A stretch of 64,000 nucleotides of DNA from Haematococcus lacustris (taxonomy: Eukaryota > Chlorophyta > Chlorophyceae > Chlamydomonadales > Haematococcaceae): NCBI GenBank assembly GCA_030144725.1, contig JASKMD010000003.1, forward strand, positions 6,377,480 to 6,441,479, written 5' to 3'. The notes under the pieces were generated by a model, which saw nothing but the letters and a program-made list of their open reading frames with translations, made no database searches and was not told the origin of the DNA. Every line of letters begins with the position of its first letter. The stretch's first letter is position 1. Position numbers and translations under genes: made by a program. Below are positions 35,701-44,700 of this stretch, piece by piece.

Positions 35701-38700
35701 CAGCAGGCTAGCCAGCCGGCGCCCCCTCCCCCCTGCCCTAGACCCTCCCTTGCACTTGCACATCCTGGACCCTCTAGCAGCCCACAAGGTCAAGGACTGG
35801 ACTGTGGAGTTTGCCACACCCAGCGAGCTGTCAGGCTAGAAGCAAGTGATGCGTGGCCCCGCACACAAGCAAGACCTGCGCCCAATCCCCAAGGCATTCT
35901 TCGCGGACCCTTAGAACGCTGCCATCACAACAAAACTGGTGGAGCTGGACAAGACAGAACTGACGGGTGACTCCAACACCATCGGCGCCCTTGCCAAGCA
36001 GATGGCTGTCAACACGCAGGAGATGTTGCAACTACTTGAGTCCTATGCAAAGCAAGGTGATGTCCATGTATGCTCGGAGTGTTCCTCAGGTGTGGGCTCA
36101 TGATGTATGTTGCATGATACATGATGCATGTTTTGCTCACAAGTTGCTATCCAGAGCGTTATGTCGAGCTATGGGCCAAGGCAGCCCGCTCCAAGTACGG
36201 CATCACCCTCGAGGTGGCCAAGCTCGAGGTGCCAGTACGGCCTCAACTACAGCAGCTCCGAGCTGCGTGGCACCCCGGCATGTGCTGACCGGTGTGCTGG
36301 AGGATGTGGAGGCAGTCCAGACAGCAGCCCCTGGAGACCCAGCAGACTCAGAAGAGCCAGAGGACCCTGATGCGCTCCCACCCATCACCAAGCTGCCATT
36401 GCACCGGCGGATTCTGTACGCAATCTACGTCAACCGGTGCCTTGAGCAGTGGCAGGACCCTAACCCCCCAGAACCCCCACCCAAAGGCGAAGGCAAGGGC
36501 AAGGGCAAGGGCAAGGGCAGGGGCAAGGGCAAGGGCAAGGGCAAGGGCAAGGGCAAGGGCAAGGGCAAGGGTCCTCAGGTGCCATACTGCCCCCCACCCT
36601 TCATCCTCACCCCCATTGCAACGTCAGGTACTCACTTCATCACGATAAATACCAGGGTCTTGCATGGTGTGTGCAGTCAGCTAGGCCTGACTACAGCCAC
36701 AAAGGAAGCTTTTCAGTCTGCTGCCTACAGTCACTGGGACAGTGTGTTCAAGGTAGGCAAGCTCGCCAACCGGGGGTTTGTGTTTAGTAGGTAAACTCTC
36801 ACTGATGGGGACAGTGTGTGTGTGCAATACACACGCCCACTGGACTACACCAGGCAGCAGCCCAGCAGCTGGCCCCTCTGGCAGCAGGCCAGCAGTTGAA
36901 GACCCACCTAACAACAACAGCAGCAACAAGCGCCAACCAACTGACATAGGCAGCGGCCTGGCTGACGAGCAGGCGTTCCAGTTTCACCCAGCCACTCAAA
37001 TGGGCATGGGGTTGGACCCTGGGGCCATCCAGGCAGTCAGTGCAACTTCAGGGGTGTGGGATGAGGATGGCTGCCTGGACAGCTTCATCAGGAGCAAGCT
37101 GACCAGGAGCCAGGTGCAGCATGACAGCGGCCTGATCCAGGCTCGCCACAACACTCTGCGGTGGGATGACAACATCAAGCCCGAGCTGCAGCACCTGGCA
37201 GCAGCCACCCCAGCAGCCACCTCCCTGGTGGCCATCCAGTGGCATGTGGCCGTCCCCCTGGCCACTTGGGATGCAGTGTGGGAGGAGTACCTGCATCCCA
37301 AGTGGGCTGCGCAATTGATGAGGCTGCATGGCGCGCAGGAGAAGGTCCTGGAGCGCTACTTCAAGAAGGTGGGAGTGCCAAGGGTAGGGGGGTAGGGGCA
37401 GGGCCAGATGATGATGACTGCCCCACATGTGACCTGCTAGGTGCCCATGTCCCCAATCCTTGCAAGGATGTCATGTGCGGTGTGTGCCTTGTGTGCCATG
37501 CAGTTGGAGGAGGAGGCAGCTATTGAGTCCCAGAAGCGATGGGGGACCCGCAAACAGCTGGTGGTGTTCTTTGGCAACGCAGGCATTGGCACGCGGGGTG
37601 GGTGGGGGGCCAAGGCTGTGCTGCAGGCCTGCCGCAAGGTGGTGAAGAGGCCCAACAGCGGCAAGCCAACCGACAGGGTGCCAGGCAAGGTGGTGACAGT
37701 GGATGAGTTCCGCACCAGCAGGGTCAGCTGGTGGTGGGGCAGGTGGGGGCAGTGGGGTTCCAAGCAACCGTGGGGCTGACAAGGGTCGGGCAGCTAGTAG
37801 TGCAACTGCTGGCTTGTTTCATGCTAAACTGATGGCCATGCAGGCTGTGCCTAGCAGTGGGGTCAGTGGGAGCGGTGGGGCCAGTGGGAGTGGTGGGGCC
37901 AGTGGGAGCAGTGGGAGCAAGGGTGGTGCGGTGCACAATGGTGCAGCTGGTGGTGGGGCAGGGGGTGAGGTGCAGTGCTGCTGGAGCCATGCAGCTGGGC
38001 TCTCCTCCCTATACCCATGCGTGTCAGCCAAGCCCACCCCATCCCTCGCTGCTGCAGCACAGGTTGCTGCCATGCCCCGCTCCTCAGGCTTGCTCAGCAG
38101 CGAGCGCTTCTGGCTGGCCGATTCCGGCGCTAGCCACCACATCACCCCGGACCGCAGCCTGCTGCATGATTTCCAAGCTGTGGAACAGCCGGTGAGCCTG
38201 GCCTTGGGCAAGAACACAGCCAGGCTGGTAGCCCATGGGGTGGGTAATGTCCGCCTAGTCAGTGAGTCAGGGCAGTGTTTTACACTGCGTGGTGTCCTGT
38301 GGGCTCCCGATGCAGCTGCCAATTACCTCTCCACCGTGGTAGCAGACCTCGCGGGCTGGCGGGTAGTACAGGAGGGGGGTGGGATCAGAATAGAGGACAG
38401 GGCAAACCCAGCCCGCTTCTGCGTCAAGGGTGCGCTGGTGGGCAGGTCATACCTGATCCGGTGCTCAGCAGAGCCAGCTGTGGTGGGGTGTGAGCCCCCA
38501 GCTACAGCCCATGCTGTCACAGCGGAGACCCCGCAACTTCTGCATGAGCGGCTAGGTCACCTGAGCTATGGGGCCATGGCAGACCTAATTGGGAAGGGGA
38601 TGGTGTCGGGCGTAAGCATCAGCGCAGCGCAGTGCAAAGCAGCCGGCAGCGGTGTGTGCCCCGGGTGTGCTGCGGGCAAGATGCACCGCAGGGTGGCAGA

Positions 38701-41700
38701 CACGCTGCCCTCCTTGGCTCCCCCTGTAAAGGGGGTGCTTGATCTGGTGCACACCGATGTGTGCGGCCCATTCCACGTCGCCTCAGTGGGTGGTTACAGC
38801 TATGTGGTCACTTTCTTGGATGAGTACAGCGGGCTGTCTTTGGTGGAGTGTGTCAAAGCCAAGTCAGATGTGCCAGGGGTCATCATCAGCACAGTGCAGT
38901 GGCTTGAGACGCAGAGCGGCCGCAAGCTGAAGGCTTTGCGCAGCGACAACGGCACGGAGTACATCAACCAGGAGGTCAGGGCCTTTCTGGCAAGCAAGGG
39001 CATTCAGCACCAGCGGTCAGCGCCCTACAGCCCTGAGCAGAATGGCAGCGCTGAGCGGCTGAACCGCACCCTGATTGAGAAGGTCAGGTGCATGCTCTAC
39101 ACAGCTGGCCTGCCAGCAAGGCTGTGGACAGAGGCTGTGCGCACAGCTAACCACCTGCGGAACCTCTCGCCCATGCGGGGCAAGGGTGCAACGCCGTGGG
39201 AGCTCTTTTTCGGAGTCAAGCCAGACATTTCAGCGCTCCGGGTGTTTGGTGCGACAGCCTATGCTCACGTCCCTCAGCACATGCGTTCCAAGCTAGAAGG
39301 GAAGGCGGTGCAGGGGGTTCTGGTTGGGTATGAGATGGGCAGCAAGGCGTACAGGGTGCTGGTCCCTGGTGGCAGAATCATTGTCACCAAGGACGTGATC
39401 TTTGATGAGCTGGCAAGGGGTGAGCCTCTGCCTGTGTCAGAGGTGGCTGAGGTCATGGCCACAGCCGAGGAGCTGAGTGTGCACACCCCAGCCGCAGAGC
39501 CAAGCTGTGGGCCGGCAACAGGAGGTGCGGGTGGGGAAGCAGTGGGAGCTGATAGCTCAGGAGCTGACAGCGGAGCTGGCAACGCAGCCTCAGCAGGTGG
39601 GGGTGGGGCAGGTGCTTCAGCTGCTGAACCAGCGGCATGCCCGGTCCCGCTGCGGCAGTCGCTTCGCTTGCAAGGGCTGCCACCAGCTGGCAGCCTGGCA
39701 GCCTGTGTGTTGGAGCTTCCCGCAGCAGCTGTGCCTATTCCGCACACCATTCTGGAGGCGCGTGCAAGTGCCTTGGCTGAGCAGTGGGCGGTTGCTACAG
39801 ATGCAGAGATGGAGTCTTTGCATGGCCACCGCACATGGGAGCTGGTGGACCCGCCCCAGGGGTGCCGCCCCCTGGACAACCGCTGGGTGTTTTCGGTCAA
39901 GGAGGACAGCCAGGGCCACATTGCCCGTCTCAAGGCACGCCTCGTGGTCAAGGGCTTCATGCAGCGGGAGGGGGTTGACTTCACCGAGCTGCATGCACCG
40001 GTCAGCAAGCATGCTACCGTGCGTGCTCTGCTGGCTACAGCTGCTGCTTGGGACATGGACCTGGAACACCTCGATGTCAAGACAGCCTTTCTCAATGGCT
40101 ATTTGGATGAAGAGATCTACATGAAGCAGCAAGCTGGCTACGAGGACGGCTCGGCTCGGGTGTGCCGGCTGAAGCGTGCTCTGTACGGGCTGCGCCAAGC
40201 CCCCCGGGCCTGGCATGCCCGCCTCAAGGCTGAGCTGGAGCAGCTAGGCTTTGCAGACAGTGCAGCTGACTCGTGTCTGTTCACTATGGTGCGGGGCAAC
40301 AGCAAGGTCCTGCTAGCAGTCTACGTGGACGACTGCCTCCTGGCAGTGAGCAAGGGGGATGTTGAGACTATGGCGTGGGTGAAGCAGCGGTTGGCAGCTG
40401 TTTTCGACATCCACCAGCTGGGCAGTGCAGAGCGGTTTCTGGGCATGGAGATTGTGCGGGATCGGGCAGCGGGCAGGCTGGTGCTGAGCCAGGAGCGGTA
40501 TGCCGCATCGGTGGTTGACCGCTTCGGTTTGGCTGATGCCAGGCCCAAGGCTACCCCGCTCAGCACCTCAGAGCAGCTAGTTCGCGAGGGGGAGGTGGTG
40601 TTGCGCATGGGGGAGCACAGCTACGCAGAGCTGGTGGGCAGCCTAATGCACCTGGCTGTGTGCACACGGCCAGATATCGCTCATGCCGTGGGCCTGTGTG
40701 CCAAGTATATGGCTGCACCCACACAGCAGCACTGGGAAGCCTTGTATGGTGTGCTGCGCTATGTGGCAAGCACGGTGTCTCATGGGCTGGCCTTCGGTGG
40801 CGCTGAGGGCCTTGTGGGGTTTTGTGATGCTGATTTTGCGGGTGACGTGGACACTCGCCGCAGCACCACAGGCTTCGTGTTCACAATGCATGGTGCCGCA
40901 GTGTCATGGTCCAGCCGCCGGCAGCCCACAGTGGCTGTGAGCACCACAGAGGCAGAGTATATGGCAGCCTCTGCAGCTGCCAAGGAGGCTCTGTGGCTGC
41001 GGGTGCTGTTGGCTGATCTCTCCGTGGGCTCTGCTGTCGAGCCTGTCACCATCATGTGTGACAATGAGGCAGCCATCACGCTCATCAAGCATCCTATTGC
41101 ATCTGCCCGCTCCAAGCACATTGATGTCTTGCATCATTTTGTGCGTGAGCGTGCTGCCCGGGGTGAGCTGGTGTTCAAGTATCTTGCGTCTGGGGCCAAT
41201 GTGGCTGATGCCATGACCAAGGCCCTGCCAGGTGTCAAGTATGAGTTCTGCAAGTCTGGTATGGGCATGGTGAAGCTGTGACAAGTGTGAGGGGGTAACT
41301 CTGCTGGCTGCCTGAGTGGGAGTGTTGGAGTAAGGAGGTTGAGGTCAGTCAGACCATCAGAGTTCCTGGGAGTACTTGACTAAAGTGTGAGGCAGTTTTA
41401 GTTCGCGCTCTACGGTAGGGCCTTTACTGCGTTTGTCCGGCCGAGGCCATCCCTCTAACGAGTGCTGTGCTGCCTTTATCAGCTCAGCTATGAACAGCCC
41501 TCAGCCCTGTGAGGCAGAGCTTGACCATAGCAAGCCCACCAGGCTTGAAGGCTGGAAGCCCCAGCCAGGTCAGGTGCAGAACTGCTTGTTGCAGTCAGCC
41601 TGGAGCAAGCGGTTTGAGGCGCCAGTGCGGGGGCTCATGTGGTGCCCACAGCTGCACCAGGCCACCCCTGGTGACCTCGGCAAATGGGTGGACAGGTACT

Positions 41701-44700
41701 GCAACGCAGCCCTCAACCTCCAGCGGGCAGGGGAGAGCATGTGGCGCCCACTGGAGCTGTGCAGGTGGGAACACCGAGCAAGGCTTCCTGCCCAAAGCAA
41801 GGAGTACCCAACATTGGGTTTCAAGAAGCTGCGAGACCGAGCCCCCAAGGCCCTAGCCCAGCAGCCTGCAGCACAGTAGCATGTGTGCACCGCGCAATGC
41901 TTAAGCTGTTGCTTTCATCAGAGCATGTGTTTCATGCCAACATCGGTTGCCTGACTCTCGCAAGGGGGGAGGGGTAGGAAATTAGGTATTGGTGCCAGAT
42001 GCTTGCTGCATGCAAACAGTTCGAAGTACAGATAACACAGCCCCTGCCCATTAGTAGGGGTATATTGTGCTGTGCGAGGATGGTGCTCAGAGCGGATGAG
42101 AGATGTGTGAGAAAGCAGCATGTTGCTACCCAATGTTGAGACGCCCGGAATTCGTGAATTTATGTGAGTATCGTGGCAGTAGCGTAGTGGCCCTCTTGTC
42201 GTGGCAGTAGCGCAGACTAGATGGCGTGTAGTTCCTAGTGTTATAGCCATAACAGCAACAAGACAGTAGATTGCCAAAGAAGCCCGAAGCCGTAGGCATA
42301 GTGTTGCCATCATGAAAAGTACGTTGAGATACATAGACGTGGAGGTCCAGCACCTTTTTTAGTGGCCGGATAAAAAAATCTTGCCCCCTCACTAGGCGTG
42401 GTGTCATCATCAGCCCGTAACACCAAAAACTGGTATATAGCATGCATGAAGCAGCATGTGTGCAGCAGCATGTCTACGACTTGCCTGCAGCTTGCTGCAC
42501 ATCAAGGCCAGCACTCCAGCGCTCTCCAGCTTCTTAGTTGCTACTTTACGGTCAAAGCCCTGCCTCAGTAAGACATACAAAAGAGGGCGGAAGGGAGAAA
42601 CTTTAGAGACAGGGTGACATCTGACATGGTGAGACCCCACAGCAGCAACACTGGCCAGGCCCAACCACCCACTATGGTACACTGACATATGGCACACATG
42701 GCTGCATTACTAACCAGGTTTTCAGTTGCAATGAGTGGCAGGTGAGCGGGCTTGACAGCCTGGACCTACGCTCCCCAGAGTGAGTTGAGGTGCCGCTGAA
42801 GAAGCACACCAGGAATAAGGTGTCCAGTAGATCAGGCAAGCCCTCAGGCAAGCCATGTGCGACTGTCTTTGCATACTCGATTCCCAGTTGATGCAAATAG
42901 TTGAGCTCCGAACGGGTCTGCAAGAAATGAGGGCCATACAGGGCGGCAGCAGTAGCAGGGTTACGTGTTTTTGGAGTCTGCATCGTCGACCTCACTTCCC
43001 CCCCACTTTTCCTCGGACGGCGAATGGTGGCAGCACTCCGGTTGAATAGCGACCTGATGCGCACCCCAGAACGGCCACTCCGCGTCGACAGTATGCTTAG
43101 TCAATGTCATCCGTACAGTGTGCGGCCGGTGAGCCACAAGCTTGACAAAAGACTAGATCCCCAAACGCCCAATGCGACACCGTACACCAAGTCCTGCCTT
43201 GCTGTGCTTTTCCTGTGTCTCTAGGTGCCAGTGGCAGTGGGCGGCAAGCTCACAATGACGATGCGTCAGGTGCAGGCACACACACCCCATGCTTCTTTTA
43301 GTGCTGTATACGTTCGCTGTGAAATGCACTACCATAAAAATCGGTCGCGACGGTTGACCTGAACCAAGTAAGGCCGAGCAATGTTTGAGAGTATGAAGCT
43401 GGGCCATGGCATTTTGCGCTTCACGGCTTGCAACTTGCCAAACGAAACAATAACTGACACACACTGCTTCTACTTCACGACAGGTCAGCGCAGCATCATG
43501 TGAAAGGGGCCACCCACCACATAGCCGTCCTCGTCCTTGTCCATCAAAGGCATGACGACACAACGCAGGTACACATGTTCCTGGCCATGGGGCAGTGGCA
43601 GCACTCCCTCCTCACGCAACGTTTCATCATACTCAGCCAAGCTCTTCTCCAGCCTGCATACACACACGTACTCCCTCTTCATCACATGCATGATCATGCA
43701 TGCGCTTGTTGGAGACAAAACAAGGCTGGGCAGTGACATGTGACGAACCCAACATGGACGTACCCTTCTTTCTTGAACCAGTTGACCAGGTGAGCAAGGA
43801 AGACGCTGTTCGCCACTCGCCCTATCAGCCTGCCCACTGTGTCCTTCCACCAGGTCTGCAGGTACTTGGGCAGCGCCACTGGGCCCCTGGCAGCCGCCTT
43901 GTCCTGGGAGTCTTGAAGCTGAGCAAGCTGGGACTTCACGTCCGCTATGTCTGACTTTATGCCCTTCATGTCTGCACTCAAAGCCTCCAGCTCCCACACA
44001 ATGACCTGGTCTGCGAGGCTACCGTGCTGCTTTAGCAACCTACGCAGCAGCTCTGGTTTGGACTGCTGCAGCTTCTTCACTGCCTGCTCTGCTTTGCTTT
44101 CAGGCAGCTCAGCAGCCTCGCACACTGCTGCACGGAAGGCTGCCATCTCATCCGTGTAAGTTCCTTGCGTAATGACCAGCTCCACCGTCATGGCAAAACA
44201 CGTCTCCTGCAATCAGCAGCCCGGCACACAGCAGCGGTGCAGCACCAGGCAGCCAGCAGCGGGTTAGCCAACGGCAGCATCAGGGGCGTCAGCAGCACCC
44301 ACCTGCATGGCCGCCCTGATGTCCGCATCCAGTCTCTCAAATTCAGCCTTGTGAATGTTGCTCATGATGGCACGCATCAGGAAGCCGTGCCGACTGTACG
44401 AGGCCATCACATGGCCCGCCTCCACCAGCAGCTCTGCCATGGTGCGCATGCCCTGTGCGGCGTCATCCGGCACCCTCAGGCCGCCCTGCTGCTCCTGGGC
44501 ACCGCGATAAAGCTTGGCCAGCTGCCTGTCACACTGCTGCACCAGCTCCAGCAGCTGGGCACAGTTGGCTGAGTTAACGGCAGCCTACAGGGGCAGCACA
44601 AGCAGCACAAGCAGGCTGCTGCCCCAGCCTGAAGAAGTTCTGCAAACCAGCTAGCACAACAGCCGCGTGGCAGTAGCCTAGCACCTGTGCAGCTCGGTTG

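Larger units (their letters stand above)
35460..42073 (+). pseudogene. Fanzor-like gene, family I, copy b, interrupted by a Copia element
   Basis: The N-terminal half (35460-36830) is readable in pieces with several stops: [23 protein letters not shown], a Lys/Gly repeat at 36490-36572, [13 protein letters not shown]. The RuvC-I exon (about 36950-37366) has [16 protein letters not shown] and [10 protein letters not shown]. After an intron (37367-37503), [11 protein letters not shown] and [10 protein letters not shown] lead to the Copia junction at about 37730. The frame resumes at about 41460 with S-S-A-M-N and runs to a stop at 41877-41879, including [12 protein letters not shown]. Fanzors are RNA-guided nucleases related to TnpB; this copy is dead. 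It fills the NLR intron between exons 8 and 9, antisense. Confidence 0.7.

Noticed and set aside
36490..36572. Lys/Gly repeat as a separate protein feature
   Set aside because: It is a GGGCAA microsatellite within the degraded N-terminal half of the Fanzor-like pseudogene.
43485..43997. Reading NLR exon 5 through to the stop at 43485 as the end of a 481-residue protein
   Set aside because: The model with splicing at 43518 restores a canonical EF-hand loop and joins eight further in-phase exons; the read-through remains possible as a minor isoform only.
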